In this document: in pieces, positions 9,295 to 17,548 of the stretch
Layout: each line of letters starts with the position of its first letter
Numbering within the stretch: the stretch's first letter is position 1
Assembly (NCBI GenBank): GCA_905233565.1
Contig: CAJOCL010000007.1
Span: forward strand, 36,753 to 85,915
Direction of reading: 5' to 3'
Source of the DNA: an uncultured Synergistales bacterium
GTDB taxonomy: Bacteria > Synergistota > Synergistia > Synergistales > Aminobacteriaceae
Length of the DNA: 49,163 nucleotides
Program-made: the position numbers and the translations under genes
Notes under the pieces: generated by a model
What the model saw: only the letters and a program-made list of their open reading frames with translations
Database searches by the model: none
What the model was told of the DNA's origin: nothing

Positions 9295-10425
9295 CTATAC
9301 TTCAGGCTGAACGATTCCGATGAAAGTTTTCTTTCCGTTTTTAATCTCAACGATACCCATATCCTTTTCAGCGTCATGAGTAGCGTTGATTGTCGTCATT
9401 CCAGTAACTGTAGGAAGTCCCTTTGTTGCTTCGAGAGCATCGCGGATTTTCGCGGGTTCAAAACTGCCGGCTCTCTCGATTGCGTCTTTAAGAAGGATAT
9501 ATGCGTCATAGCCGAGAGCGCAGTTTACATTGGGGTCTTTGTCGGGGTGAGCCTTTTTCCATGCCTCAGTGAACGCCTTTGCAGTATCGTTCATTTCAGG
9601 CATTGACGGATCATAAGCAAATGTCGTGTGCATGAAGCCTTCAACTGCATCACCGCCGAGCGTTACGATTTCGGGGTTGTCCATTGCGTCAGCTCCGATA
9701 AATCTGAACGTTGCGCCCAGTTCTTTGGCCTGCTTGAGGACGATTGCACCCTCAGCAAAATAAGCAGGAAGGAAGACTATATCAGGCTTTGCTTCCATAA
9801 GGCTCGTAAGCTGTGCCGTGAAATCCGTATCTCCTGTCTGATACATGAGGCTTGCGACGATTTCTCCGCCCATTTTCTTGAAGGAATCGCGGAAAAATTT
9901 GCCAAGTCCGACGCTGTAATCATTCGACATGTCTACGAGCGTAGCAGCCCTCTTGAGATTGAGAGTTCTGAAAGCATAAGTTGCCGCACCTGCGCCCTGA
10001 AAAGGATCGATGAAGCAGACGCGGAAATAAAACTTTTTGCCGTCCGTAACAAGCGGATTCGTGCATGAAGTCCCGATTACGGGTATTCCGGCCTTCTCTG
10101 CGACTTCACCGCCGGCCATTGCGAGCGATGAACCGTATGTACCGATGATCGCGCATACTTTGTCGTTCTCAATGAGACGGGTTACGGCGTTTGCTGCCTC
10201 TACCTTGTCGGATTTGTTATCAACGATAACGAGTTCGACCTTTTTGCCGAGTATTGTCGGATTCAGCGAGTGTGCTAACTGTGTTCCCTCAAGTTCAAGC
10301 TGTCCGCCGAATGCGTTCTGACCCGTCAGGCAGTTGAATACTCCGATTCTGATTAGGTCATCATCAGCCGCAGCAACAGAACAGAACATTAATACGAGCA
10401 TTAACGCTGCTAAAAACTTACGCAT
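9295..10425 (-). CDS. Branched-chain amino-acid-type ABC transporter substrate-binding protein (LivJ/LivK family)
   Basis: Periplasmic binding protein of 376 residues (family 4 / Peripla_BP_6). It has a signal peptide (MRKFLAALMLVLMFCSVAAADD), then IRIGVFNCLTGQNAFGGQLELEG, the usual first strand and loop, VELVIVDNKSD, IIGTYGSSLAMAGGEVAEKAGIPVIGTSC and a C-terminal ALGYDAYILLKDAIERAG, all in family order. It delivers amino acids or related small ligands to an ABC permease. The livHMGF partners are not in the window, so the ligand and partner are unknown and it may serve a distant transporter. ATG start with AAGGAG 11 bases upstream. A TATAAT on the minus strand at 10470-10465 is a plausible -10, but its -35 is weak. 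Confidence 0.92.
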   Translation of the reverse strand: MRKFLAALMLVLMFCSVAAADDDLIRIGVFNCLTGQNAFGGQLELEGTQLAHSLNPTILGKKVELVIVDNKSDKVEAANAVTRLIENDKVCAIIGTYGSSLAMAGGEVAEKAGIPVIGTSCTNPLVTDGKKFYFRVCFIDPFQGAGAATYAFRTLNLKRAATLVDMSNDYSVGLGKFFRDSFKKMGGEIVASLMYQTGDTDFTAQLTSLMEAKPDIVFLPAYFAEGAIVLKQAKELGATFRFIGADAMDNPEIVTLGGDAVEGFMHTTFAYDPSMPEMNDTAKAFTEAWKKAHPDKDPNVNCALGYDAYILLKDAIERAGSFEPAKIRDALEATKGLPTVTGMTTINATHDAEKDMGIVEIKNGKKTFIGIVQPEV

Positions 10426-10493
10426 GAAAATAACAACTCCTTAATTTATGAAAAATTTTAGAAAATTATATCACGCCTTAATTTAATATGGAG

Positions 10494-10522
10494 TTGACAA
10501 TTAAAGCAATTTATGTGATTAT
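10494..10522 (+). promoter_or_regulatory. Consensus sigma-70-type promoter for the AroB-like gene leader
   Basis: A perfect -35 TTGACA (10494-10499), 17-base spacer and GATTAT (10517-10522) with an extended TG element just upstream. Transcription would begin near 10529, giving a leader of about 250 nt before the ATG at 10776. The leader holds the aromatic-rich ORF and the terminator listed below. Confidence 0.75.
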
Positions 10523-10559
10523 TTTAGCGTTAAATTTTTAGAGGAGTTTTTAATTTAGA

Positions 10560-10655
10560 GTGAATATTCTTACATTAGCAGCAAATTGTGAATTTAAGTT
10601 CAGCTTTAACCGCTGGTATTGGTTCCAGAGGGCAAATTTGCTTTGGCTGACGTAA
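10560..10655 (+). CDS. Putative aromatic-rich leader peptide (31 aa)
   Basis: Short ORF starting at GTG 10560 and ending with TAA at 10653-10655. Its middle reads FKFSFNRWYWF, and a further Trp occurs at position 29: 8 of 31 residues are Phe, Trp or Tyr, and 7 of these fall within 11 consecutive codons. Leader peptides of trp- and phe-type attenuators have this composition. It lies 31 bases after the predicted transcription start and 50 bases before an intrinsic terminator that precedes an AroB-family gene. An AGGAG sits at 10542-10546, but the spacing to the GTG is 13 bases, longer than ideal, and the start codon is not ATG; these are the main weaknesses. The ORF is too short for database-style recognition. 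Confidence 0.6.
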   Translation: MNILTLAANCEFKFSFNRWYWFQRANLLWLT

Positions 10656-10748
10656 GGGAAAGACAGGCTCATAACGTTTTTAAGTTAAACGGAAAAGATT
10701 AAAACAACACCTTCTGAATCAGTCAAAGATTTTCAGGAGGTGTTTTTT
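10641..10748 (+). promoter_or_regulatory. Candidate transcription attenuator (terminator with competing antiterminator pairing)
   Basis: Terminator: AACACCTTCTGAA (10706-10718) pairs with 10732-10744 (13 bp, one G-U) and runs into six U (10743-10748). Competing pairing: CTTTGGCTGA (10641-10650), the last codons of the leader ORF, is complementary over 10 bp (one G-U) to TCAGTCAAAG (10719-10728) in the terminator loop. A ribosome paused on the Trp/Tyr codons at 10614-10622 would leave 10641-10650 free, while one reaching the stop at 10653 would cover it and let the terminator form. The base pairs are read from the sequence; the mechanism is inference. Confidence 0.55.
10706..10748 (+). terminator. 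Intrinsic terminator inside the leader of the AroB-like gene
   Basis: 13-bp stem (one G-U), 13-base loop, six U. It lies between a strong promoter and the start codon at 10776, and no other plus-strand gene upstream needs terminating, so it most likely controls read-through into the AroB-like gene. Confidence 0.8.
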
Positions 10749-10775
10749 ATCGACAGGAAGGAATGAAATTTAGCA

Positions 10776-11849
10776 ATGCCAGCAAACGTAAATGTCAGGA
10801 TGAACGCTGAACAAAGCTACAGCATAAAGATACGCAGAGGGATAATCGAGCGTCTTGGGATTGAGATTCTCAGGCTCTGCGACGATTCATATGCTGAGAT
10901 TTTGATCATAACTGACGAAAAAGTATCAGGCTTGTACCTTCAGCAGGTAATCATGAACTTTCAGGAATGCCCAAAACCGAAGGGAATGCGCCTCAGAATC
11001 TGCGAAATCCTCATCGACTCCCGCGAAGCCTCAAAAAACTTTCAGACCGTTGCAAAATTACTTGATGACATGGCCGCTCTTGGACTATCGGGAAAGTGTA
11101 TTGTCGTTGCACTGGGCGGCGGTGTAGTCTGCGATGCTGCCGGATTTGCTGCCGGCTGCTACATGGGGGGAGTGAGGCTCGTTCTTGTTCCGACGACATT
11201 ATCAGCAATGATTGAAGTTTCAGCGTGGGGGAATGCCCTTCTGAATCTGAGTGCAGGGAAAAATCTGGCCGGTATGTCCTGCAGGCCTTCGGTTGTAATA
11301 TGCGATACGGACTGCCTGAAGACGCTTTCACATGAAGAATATAAATCAGGAATTGCGGAAACGTTAAAGACGGCCATAATGTCGGGCGAGGAACTTTTCA
11401 GGATATTTGAGCGCGGAGACGTTCAGAATAACATTGAGCGCGTCATAGAAGGCTGCATAAAATACAGGGCAAACCTTAAATCAGAACTGAGGACAAAATG
11501 TCTCGGCTATTCACTCGGAAACGCTATAGAGAGCCTGAGCGGTTACGAAATACAGCACGGCTTTGCATTGTCTCAGGGCATCGCAATAACTGCCGGAATA
11601 TCGGCTGAAATGGGCTGGTGCAGCAAAGAGACGGCATCAAGAATAATAAATGCACTCTCAAAAAATGAACTTCCTGTAACATGCCGGAAATACAGCGCGC
11701 ATTTAATCTCACAGACATTACTGCAGGGGCGCAAAATTTCAGACGGGATAATTGAACTTGCCGCAATATCTGAAATCGGGAAATGCTGCATCATGAATAT
11801 TAAAGCAGGTGAACTTGAAGATATTATTTCGGCGGGCATTAATGCCTAA
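10776..11849 (+). CDS. 3-dehydroquinate synthase-like protein (AroB family, divergent active site)
   Basis: AroB-family protein, 357 residues, the family's normal length. Recognisable elements are GGGVVCDAAGFAAGCYMGG (114-132, NAD-binding), LVPTTL (137-142), AGKNLAG (160-166), SGIAETLKTAI (191-201, keeping the metal-ligand Glu195 and Lys198) and QHG (His261). Canonical AroB turns DAHP into 3-dehydroquinate, the second shikimate step, using NAD and Zn or Co. Here the GHTFGHAIE motif reads GYSLGNAIE (244-252): a metal-ligand His and the neighbouring catalytic His are Tyr245 and Asn249. The region VDSSVGGK reads IEVSAWGN, and the C-terminal DKK reads GRK. Catalysis by the usual route is doubtful. 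An aromatic leader peptide upstream still links it to aromatic amino acids. SD AGGAAGGA lies about 14 bases before the ATG. Confidence 0.8.
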   Translation: MPANVNVRMNAEQSYSIKIRRGIIERLGIEILRLCDDSYAEILIITDEKVSGLYLQQVIMNFQECPKPKGMRLRICEILIDSREASKNFQTVAKLLDDMAALGLSGKCIVVALGGGVVCDAAGFAAGCYMGGVRLVLVPTTLSAMIEVSAWGNALLNLSAGKNLAGMSCRPSVVICDTDCLKTLSHEEYKSGIAETLKTAIMSGEELFRIFERGDVQNNIERVIEGCIKYRANLKSELRTKCLGYSLGNAIESLSGYEIQHGFALSQGIAITAGISAEMGWCSKETASRIINALSKNELPVTCRKYSAHLISQTLLQGRKISDGIIELAAISEIGKCCIMNIKAGELEDIISAGINA

Positions 11850-11901
11850 AGTGTAATATAATATTAATACTAACTATATAACTTTTCAGGTGGTGTCAAG
11901 A

Positions 11902-12432
11902 ATGGACATTCGTTTTGTACAACGGGGCTGCGAAATAGATGACAGACTCAGGGATTACATGGAGAAGAAGATTTCAAAACTCGAAAAATTCTTCAAACGT
12001 ATCCTTAACTGCCAGATAGTCGTAACCCATCACAAGGGCAGCTTCAACGTTGAGACTACGGCCAATGCAAACGGTGTAATTCTCAGGGCTGAAGAAGATG
12101 CAGCGGAACCCAGAAAGGCATTTGACCAGTCTCTGAAGAATCTTGAGCGCAGAATAAAGAAGTATAATTCATATCTCAAGGACAGGGCGCAGCTCGGTGC
12201 AGGTGAAGACTTCTCGTTCAGCCTCGATGAGCCGGAGACGGATTCAAACTCTCCCGTAATCGACAAGGTTAAAAAAGTTGAAGTTCACCCGATGGAAGCA
12301 GCAGAAGCCGTAATGCAGATGGAACTTGTCGGACATGCTTTCTTCGTCTTCCAGAACGCCGCGACAGGTGAAATTAACGTGGTCTACAAACGCGGAGAGA
12401 ACAGTTACGGACTTATTGAACCCGTAAGGTAA
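11902..12432 (+). CDS. hpf: Long-form ribosome hibernation promoting factor
   Basis: Binds the 30S decoding centre in stationary phase and, through its C-terminal domain, dimerises ribosomes into 100S particles. It is 176 residues from the ATG at 11902, which an AGGTGG box precedes by about 7 bases; a GTG four codons earlier overlaps that SD and is less likely. The N-terminal S30AE domain (MDIRFVQRGCEIDDRLRDYMEKK onwards, residues 1-100) has the basic RRIKKYN segment. An acidic linker follows, then the C-terminal dimerisation domain (VKKVEVHPMEAAEAVMQM...GHAFFVFQNAATGEINVVYKR). It lies 52 bases after the AroB-like stop and may be read through from it, but it has its own terminator. Confidence 0.95.
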   Translation: MDIRFVQRGCEIDDRLRDYMEKKISKLEKFFKRILNCQIVVTHHKGSFNVETTANANGVILRAEEDAAEPRKAFDQSLKNLERRIKKYNSYLKDRAQLGAGEDFSFSLDEPETDSNSPVIDKVKKVEVHPMEAAEAVMQMELVGHAFFVFQNAATGEINVVYKRGENSYGLIEPVR

Positions 12433-12454
12433 AATTCAGGCCGCAAATTCAAAT

Positions 12455-12503
12455 AACAGCTTCCGGGTAAAAAATGAAAATTTGCTCGGGAGCTGTTATT
12501 ATT
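12455..12503 (+). terminator. Hairpin terminator between hpf and dapF
   Basis: AACAGCTTCCGGG (12455-12467) pairs with CTCGGGAGCTGTT (12485-12497), 13 bp including two G-U pairs, loop of 17, followed by an imperfect U tract (TTATTATT). It could end the hpf transcript or attenuate dapF. Confidence 0.6.
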
Positions 12504-12542
12504 ATGCCCATAAATAAAAATCAGGAAAGGAGTTTGTTAAAG

Positions 12543-13373
12543 TTGAAATTTACGAAGATGCACGGCTGCGGGAATGATTATGTCTATGTAAACTGCTTTG
12601 AGGAAAAAGTAAACGAACCTGAAAAACTCTCGCGCATAATTTCAGACAGGCACAAGGGAATCGGAGCGGACGGGTTAATTTTAATCCTGCCTTCAGAAAA
12701 AGCAGATGCATTCATGCAGCTGTATAACTCTGACGGCTCATCTGATACGATGTGCGGCAACGGTATACGCTGCGTCGCTAAATACGTATATGATCACGGC
12801 CTTGTTACGCCTGACAGAAGGACGCTGAAAATTGATACTCCAGTCGGAATGAGGGAGCTTGATTTAACGGTTGAAAACGGGAAAGTATCGTCAGTACGCG
12901 TGAACATGGGCAAAGGCAGCGCAACAAGCGGAATACCCGAGAATATTCGCGTTCATGATAAAGACCTGAAATTTATCGGTATCAATGTCGGCAATAACCA
13001 CGCAGTATATTTTGTTGAGGATAACCCGGTTCTTGAGGGGATAAATAAATGGCCTGACAGCAAATTTGCATCTGAAGGGGTTTATTTTGAAACACATGAA
13101 AAATTCCCGAACAGAATAAACAGCGAATTTATAGAGATAATTTCGCGGAATGAAATAAATATGCGTGTTTACGAACGCGGATCGGGCGAAACTATGGCAT
13201 GCGGTACGGGGTCAACGGCTTCAGCTTTTGCAGGGTACATTTCAGGAAAACTGGATAACGATGTTACCGTACATTTGAGGGGCGGAGATTTAAGAATCTT
13301 TATCGACAGCGATAATACGTGCTACATGACGGGGCCTGCCGTTGAAGTTTTCACGGGAGAATATAAAGTGTAA
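12543..13373 (+). CDS. dapF: Diaminopimelate epimerase
   Basis: Converts LL-diaminopimelate to meso-diaminopimelate for lysine and peptidoglycan synthesis; PLP-independent, using two Cys as acid and base. From the TTG at 12543 it is 276 residues, matching the family. AAGGAG at 12527-12532 supports this start; a longer frame beginning at 12474 would start inside the upstream hairpin loop. The first catalytic Cys is in MCGNGIRC (near residue 72) and the second in ETMACGTGSTAS (near 219). The N-terminal KMHGCGNDYVYV is the usual opening. Presence of dapF indicates meso-DAP-type peptidoglycan. No other lysine genes are adjacent. Confidence 0.96.
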   Translation: MKFTKMHGCGNDYVYVNCFEEKVNEPEKLSRIISDRHKGIGADGLILILPSEKADAFMQLYNSDGSSDTMCGNGIRCVAKYVYDHGLVTPDRRTLKIDTPVGMRELDLTVENGKVSSVRVNMGKGSATSGIPENIRVHDKDLKFIGINVGNNHAVYFVEDNPVLEGINKWPDSKFASEGVYFETHEKFPNRINSEFIEIISRNEINMRVYERGSGETMACGTGSTASAFAGYISGKLDNDVTVHLRGGDLRIFIDSDNTCYMTGPAVEVFTGEYKV

Positions 13374-13380
13374 ATAACAA

Positions 13381-13410
13381 CCCCTCCGCAAGCGCGGAGA
13401 GGTTTATATA
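13381..13410. terminator. Terminator between convergent dapF and pepT
   Basis: GC-rich hairpin CTCCGC-AAGC-GCGGAG (13384-13399), extended by two C-G pairs across a one-base bulge and flanked by U/A-rich sequence on both sides. It lies between two converging genes and probably serves both. Confidence 0.7.
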
Positions 13411-13412
13411 TT

Positions 13413-14645
13413 TCATTTTGCTGCAAGTTCAAGTATTTTCAAAACTACTTCTGTAGCTTTTTCCATTGACTGAACGGATACAAATTCAAAACGTCCGTGA
13501 TAATTATGACCGCCGATAAAAATATTCGGCGTAATCAGCCCGCGATATGACAACGCCGCACCGTCAGTTCCGCCCCTCATTGCCTTGTAATAAGGCTCGA
13601 TTCCGATTTCCTTCATGGCCTTAACCGGAAGTTCTACGATGTCCATACGGTCTTTGACTTTTTCAAGCATGTTGTAATACTGGTCGTGCATTTCAAGTTC
13701 AAATCTTTCTGAATCGTACTTTCTGCCGAGCCATTCGACACAGTCGGCAAAAAATTTCTTTCTTGCCTCAAATTTTTTCATGTCATGATCCCTGATGATA
13801 AAGTGAAGTTCAGCGTTCTCAGTATCGCCGTTGAAAGTCAGGCAGTGATAATAACCCTCGTATTTTTCAGTCGTTGCGGGTGTCTCATGTGCAGGAAGCA
13901 TTGAGAGCAGCTCACAGCCGAGAGTTACGGCACTAAGCATTAAGCCTTTTGCTGAACCCGGATGAACGGAACGGCCATGTATCTTTACGGTTGCGCTTGC
14001 GGCGTTGAAGTTCTCGTAACTTACCTCGCCGACTGATCCGCCGTCAAGCGTGTAAGCAAAATCAGCCCCGAAGTTCTCAATATCAAGATGTCCGGCAAGT
14101 TCGCTTATCTCCTCATCAGGCGTAAAAGCAACGCATATATCGCCGTGTTCAAATTCAGGGTGTTCAATTATCCAGTCAACAGCCCCCATAACTTCCGCCA
14201 TTCCTGCCTTGTCGTCAGCTCCCAGCAGCGTAGTGCCGTCAGTAACGACTAAGTCGTGGCCGATATAATCCTTCATGAACGGGAAATCTCTCGGCGACAT
14301 TATGATATTCAGAACTTCATTAAGCACTATATCTTCACCGTCATAGTTTTTGACAACACGGGCCTTAACGTCTTTCCCCGATGCTTCGGCTGCCGTATCC
14401 ATGTGCGTAATAAAACCTATGGCAGGAATTTTTTTGTCGGTATTGGCCGGCAGTCTTCCCGTTACGTAGCAGTATTCGCTGACAGTAACGTCTTTGAATC
14501 CGCGTTCGTTTAATTCGCGTTCCATTTCGCGGGCAAGTTCCCATTGAGTGTCGGTGCTTGGAACTTTTCCGGCCAGTCCTGCTTTTTCGTCCGACTGAGT
14601 GTCATATTTAACGTAATTCAAAAAGTGTTCTAATGTCGTATACAT
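13413..14645 (-). CDS. pepT: Peptidase T (aminotripeptidase, M20B)
   Basis: Cytoplasmic dizinc enzyme releasing the N-terminal residue from tripeptides, 410 residues from ATG 14645 (E. coli PepT is 408). Metal and catalytic motifs in order are GFITHMDTA (His, Asp), LLGADDKAGMAE (bridging Asp), FTPDEEI (catalytic Glu plus ligand Glu), YTLDGGSVGE (Asp) and IFIGGHNYHG (His). The dimerisation or lid domain lies between YTLDGG and the last His. The start codon shares one base with the dppF stop (TAATG), so import and cleavage of peptides are translationally coupled. An in-frame start 11 codons upstream lies within dppF and lacks the family N-terminus. Terminator at 13381-13410. Confidence 0.96.
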   Translation of the reverse strand: MYTTLEHFLNYVKYDTQSDEKAGLAGKVPSTDTQWELAREMERELNERGFKDVTVSEYCYVTGRLPANTDKKIPAIGFITHMDTAAEASGKDVKARVVKNYDGEDIVLNEVLNIIMSPRDFPFMKDYIGHDLVVTDGTTLLGADDKAGMAEVMGAVDWIIEHPEFEHGDICVAFTPDEEISELAGHLDIENFGADFAYTLDGGSVGEVSYENFNAASATVKIHGRSVHPGSAKGLMLSAVTLGCELLSMLPAHETPATTEKYEGYYHCLTFNGDTENAELHFIIRDHDMKKFEARKKFFADCVEWLGRKYDSERFELEMHDQYYNMLEKVKDRMDIVELPVKAMKEIGIEPYYKAMRGGTDGAALSYRGLITPNIFIGGHNYHGRFEFVSVQSMEKATEVVLKILELAAK

Positions 14646-15628
14646 TATTGATTTATATTCTCCTTTGCATGATGACATGCGGCAAAATGACCCGGCAGAA
14701 TCTCCCTCAATGCCGGCGGAGTATTGCGGCAGATGTCTTCAGCGTAACGGCATCTCCCGGCAAAACGGCAGGCATTCGGAGGCTCTATCGGGCTCGGAAC
14801 ATCGCCCTCAAGTATAATACGTTCGCGCTTAACGTCCAATTTTGCGAGCGGGATTGCTGACAGCAAAGCCTGAGTGTAAGGGTGAAGGGGCGTTTTGAAA
14901 AGGTCTTTATATTCCGCAAGTTCGACAATCTGCCCTAAATACATTACGGCGATTCTGTCCGAAACATGACGGACTACGCTCAAATTATGCGAAATAAATA
15001 CATAAGTATACTTAAATTCTTTCTGCAATGAATTTAGCAGGTTAAGTATTTGAGCCTGAATGCAGACATCAAGTGCCGAAACGGGTTCATCAAGGACGAT
15101 AAATTCAGGATTCAGGGCAAGAGACCGCGCAATGCCTATTCTCTGCCTCCTTCCTCCGTCCAATTCGTGAGGGTAGCTGTTTTCCAGCCTCTCAGCAAGC
15201 CCGACCGTGTCCATTAACGAGCGTATGTGTTTCCTCATTTCGTTTTTATTGCCGTAAATATTGTTGACGATTAACGGCTCTGCTATTAGCTCCCATACTG
15301 AAAGACGGGGATTGAGGCACGAATAGGGATCCTGAAAAACTATCTGAACACGTTTCCGCAAAACCTTCATTTCATGCGCCGATGCCTTAGTTATGTCAAA
15401 ATAGCCGTCATCATCATTATTTTTCAGCAGAACTTTTCCCGACGTGCTGTCAAGAAGACGTATTAAACAGCGTCCCAGCGTTGATTTTCCGCAGCCCGAC
15501 TCGCCGACAAGCCCCAAAGTTTCGCCCTTCTTAATCTCAAAGCTGACATCATCAACAGCATGTAACATTCCGCGTTTAGTCGCAAAATATTTCTTCAGAT
15601 TTTCAACCCTTATATATGCCCCGCTCAT
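14645..15628 (-). CDS. dppF: Dipeptide/oligopeptide ABC transporter ATP-binding protein (DppF/OppF)
   Basis: Second ATPase subunit of the peptide importer, 327 residues from ATG 15628. This start is chosen because GGGGAGG lies just upstream and it overlaps the dppD stop as ATGA. Walker A is [10 protein letters not shown]-loop [11 protein letters not shown], Walker [13 protein letters not shown] and H-loop FISHNL. The signature region reads LDGGRRQR rather than LSGGxxQR, a mild deviation in the LSGGQ signature. The C-terminal oligopeptide-transporter extension has Cys residues ([14 protein letters not shown]) that bind an Fe-S cluster or metal in OppD/F relatives. The stop overlaps the pepT start. 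Confidence 0.94.
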   Translation of the reverse strand: MSGAYIRVENLKKYFATKRGMLHAVDDVSFEIKKGETLGLVGESGCGKSTLGRCLIRLLDSTSGKVLLKNNDDDGYFDITKASAHEMKVLRKRVQIVFQDPYSCLNPRLSVWELIAEPLIVNNIYGNKNEMRKHIRSLMDTVGLAERLENSYPHELDGGRRQRIGIARSLALNPEFIVLDEPVSALDVCIQAQILNLLNSLQKEFKYTYVFISHNLSVVRHVSDRIAVMYLGQIVELAEYKDLFKTPLHPYTQALLSAIPLAKLDVKRERIILEGDVPSPIEPPNACRFAGRCRYAEDICRNTPPALREILPGHFAACHHAKENINQ

Positions 15629-16623
15629 GATAAAGCCTCCCCGTTCATGAATTTTTTGACGCATACAGGACAGGCCGCAAAATGTCCCTCTTCAGCCTCT
15701 ATCATTTTAGGGCGTGAATTTCTGCACTCATCAACGGCCATGCTGCATCTCGGGTGAAACGCACAGCCTGAGGGCAGGTTCACGGGGTCAGGCATAAGGC
15801 CAGGAATAACCGGCAGTTCGTCAACGTCCTCTTCAATATCAGGAACTGAACGGAACAAACCGCGTGTATACGGGTGTACCGGGTTCGTGTAAAGGGAGCG
15901 TTTATCAGCGTATTCAACAACACGGCCTGCGTACATTATTGCAACTTTGTCGCAGATGTCCGCAACGATTCCCAGATCATGAGTGATTAATATCATTGAG
16001 GCTGAAAATTTCTGTTTCAGTTCCTTCATGAGTTCGAGAACCTGAGCCTGTATCGTTACATCAAGCGCGGTTGTAGGCTCGTCAGCAATCAATAATTCAG
16101 GATCACAGGCAAGGGCAATCGCTATAACAACTCTCTGCTTCATTCCTCCTGAAAACTGGTGAGGATAATCGTGCATTCTTTCGCGCCTTATTCCGACAAG
16201 TTCGAGCATATCGCCTGCAAGTTTCAGGGCTTCGGATTTTGATACGTTCTTGTGAAGGCTTATCATTTCCGCGATCTGCTTATCTACGGTGATTACGGGG
16301 TTAAGGCTTGTCATGGGGTCTTGGAAAATCATTGCAATTTTTGCACCCCTGATTTTCCTCATTTCAGATTCAGACTTGGAAAGCAGATTTTCACCGTTAA
16401 AAATAATTTCGCCTGATTTAATTTTTCCGGGAGGATTGGGGATTAATCTCATTATGCCGAGTGCCGTTGTAGTTTTCCCTGCTCCAGTCTCTCCGACAAA
16501 TCCGAGAGATTCACCCCGTCCCAGCGTAAGATTCAAGCCCTCGACAGCGTGAACAGTTCCGCCCTCAGCTTCGTAATGTATCGTAAGATTCTTAATATCA
16601 AGCATGGTATCAGTATCATTCAT
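15625..16623 (-). CDS. dppD: Dipeptide/oligopeptide ABC transporter ATP-binding protein (DppD/OppD)
   Basis: First ATPase subunit of the peptide importer, 332 residues. Walker [11 protein letters not shown]-loop [11 protein letters not shown], signature FSGGMKQR, Walker [13 protein letters not shown] and H-loop LITHDLG are all intact. The C-terminal oligopeptide extension carries [15 protein letters not shown], a Cys cluster known as an Fe-S site in OppD-type proteins. ATG start with AGAGGTGA upstream. It overlaps dppF by four bases (ATGA) and follows dppC by seven bases, so it is within one operon. Confidence 0.95.
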   Translation of the reverse strand: MNDTDTMLDIKNLTIHYEAEGGTVHAVEGLNLTLGRGESLGFVGETGAGKTTTALGIMRLIPNPPGKIKSGEIIFNGENLLSKSESEMRKIRGAKIAMIFQDPMTSLNPVITVDKQIAEMISLHKNVSKSEALKLAGDMLELVGIRRERMHDYPHQFSGGMKQRVVIAIALACDPELLIADEPTTALDVTIQAQVLELMKELKQKFSASMILITHDLGIVADICDKVAIMYAGRVVEYADKRSLYTNPVHPYTRGLFRSVPDIEEDVDELPVIPGLMPDPVNLPSGCAFHPRCSMAVDECRNSRPKMIEAEEGHFAACPVCVKKFMNGEALS

Positions 16624-16630
16624 TGTAAAA

Positions 16631-17518
16631 TCACCTCTTCAATTTCGGGTCAAGAGCATCCCGGAGGCCGTCACCCAAGAAATTAAGCGCAAGTATCGTG
16701 AGCATTATTGCAAGTCCCGGATAAAGCGTCATGTGCGGGAAATCGCGTATATACTGCCGTCCTCCTGAAAGCATCGCGCCCCATTCAGGATTAGGGGGCT
16801 GAATGCCGAGACCTATAAATGACAGCCCTGCCGCGTTCAGTATTGCAGACGCAACGCCCAAGGTTGACTGTACGATAATCGGTGCCATGCTGTTGGGGAT
16901 AATGTGTTTCAGGATTATACGAAGATCCGAACTTCCTGCAGCCCTTGCTGCCTCGATAAATTCCATACTTCTTATTGATAATACTGATCCCCTGACTATA
17001 CGGGCATAAGTCGGAACTGCCGAAATTCCTACAGCTATCATTAAATTCATGAGGCTGGGCCCTAATGCAGCAACTATTGCGATTGCAAGCAGCGTCTGAG
17101 GTATTGACAATAAAACATCCATTACTCTCATTATGCAGTTATCAAGCCATCCGCTGTAGTAGCCTGATACCGCCCCAAGCATTCCGCCGGTTATCAACGC
17201 TATTCCTACAGCGATAAAGCCTACCTGCAAGGACACTCTTGCACCGTAAATTAATCTGCTGAGAATGTCGCGGCCAAATTCGTCAGTTCCCAGCCAGTGT
17301 GCAGATGACGGCGTCTCGAACATGTGCATTAAATCCTGTTTTATGGGGCTGTAGGGCGATATTGCTTCGGCGAAAACTGCACAGAATACAAGAATAAATA
17401 TTATTGCAAGCCCGAACATTGCCAGAGGGCTTTTGCTGAGTCTCAAAAAAACTTCAAATAAAGGACTCCTTCTTTTGCGTACAAGCTCAGGGATTATTTT
17501 TTCGTCTGTCGTTGTCAT
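16631..17518 (-). CDS. dppC: Dipeptide/oligopeptide ABC transporter permease (DppC/OppC)
   Basis: Inner-membrane permease, 295 residues. It has the OppC N-terminal helix (LAMFGLAIIFILVFCAVFAEAISPY), the OppC_N region, HWLGTDEFGRDILSRLIYGARVSLQVG, and the EAA loop EAARAAGSSDLRIILKHIIPN that docks on the ATPases. It ends with the typical LNFLGDGLRDALDPKLKR. ATG start with AGAGGTG upstream. It lies between dppB (30-base gap) and dppD (7-base gap). Confidence 0.95.
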   Translation of the reverse strand: MTTTDEKIIPELVRKRRSPLFEVFLRLSKSPLAMFGLAIIFILVFCAVFAEAISPYSPIKQDLMHMFETPSSAHWLGTDEFGRDILSRLIYGARVSLQVGFIAVGIALITGGMLGAVSGYYSGWLDNCIMRVMDVLLSIPQTLLAIAIVAALGPSLMNLMIAVGISAVPTYARIVRGSVLSIRSMEFIEAARAAGSSDLRIILKHIIPNSMAPIIVQSTLGVASAILNAAGLSFIGLGIQPPNPEWGAMLSGGRQYIRDFPHMTLYPGLAIMLTILALNFLGDGLRDALDPKLKR

Positions 17519-17548
17519 AATAAATAATTCACCTCTATTCTCGATTTT

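Noticed and set aside
10626-10716. Alternative antiterminator CAGAGGG (10626-10632) with CCTTCTG (10710-10716)
   Set aside because: It crosses the stronger 10-bp pairing, and a ribosome stalled on the Trp codons would cover part of it, so it fits the attenuation model less well.
10529-10775. T-box riboswitch before the AroB-like gene
   Set aside because: No conserved T-box antiterminator sequence is visible; the aromatic-rich ORF explains the leader better.
12474-12542. N-terminal extension of dapF from ATG 12474
   Set aside because: The ATG lies in the loop of the hpf-dapF hairpin, the extra residues do not match DapF, and an AAGGAG box sits correctly for TTG 12543.
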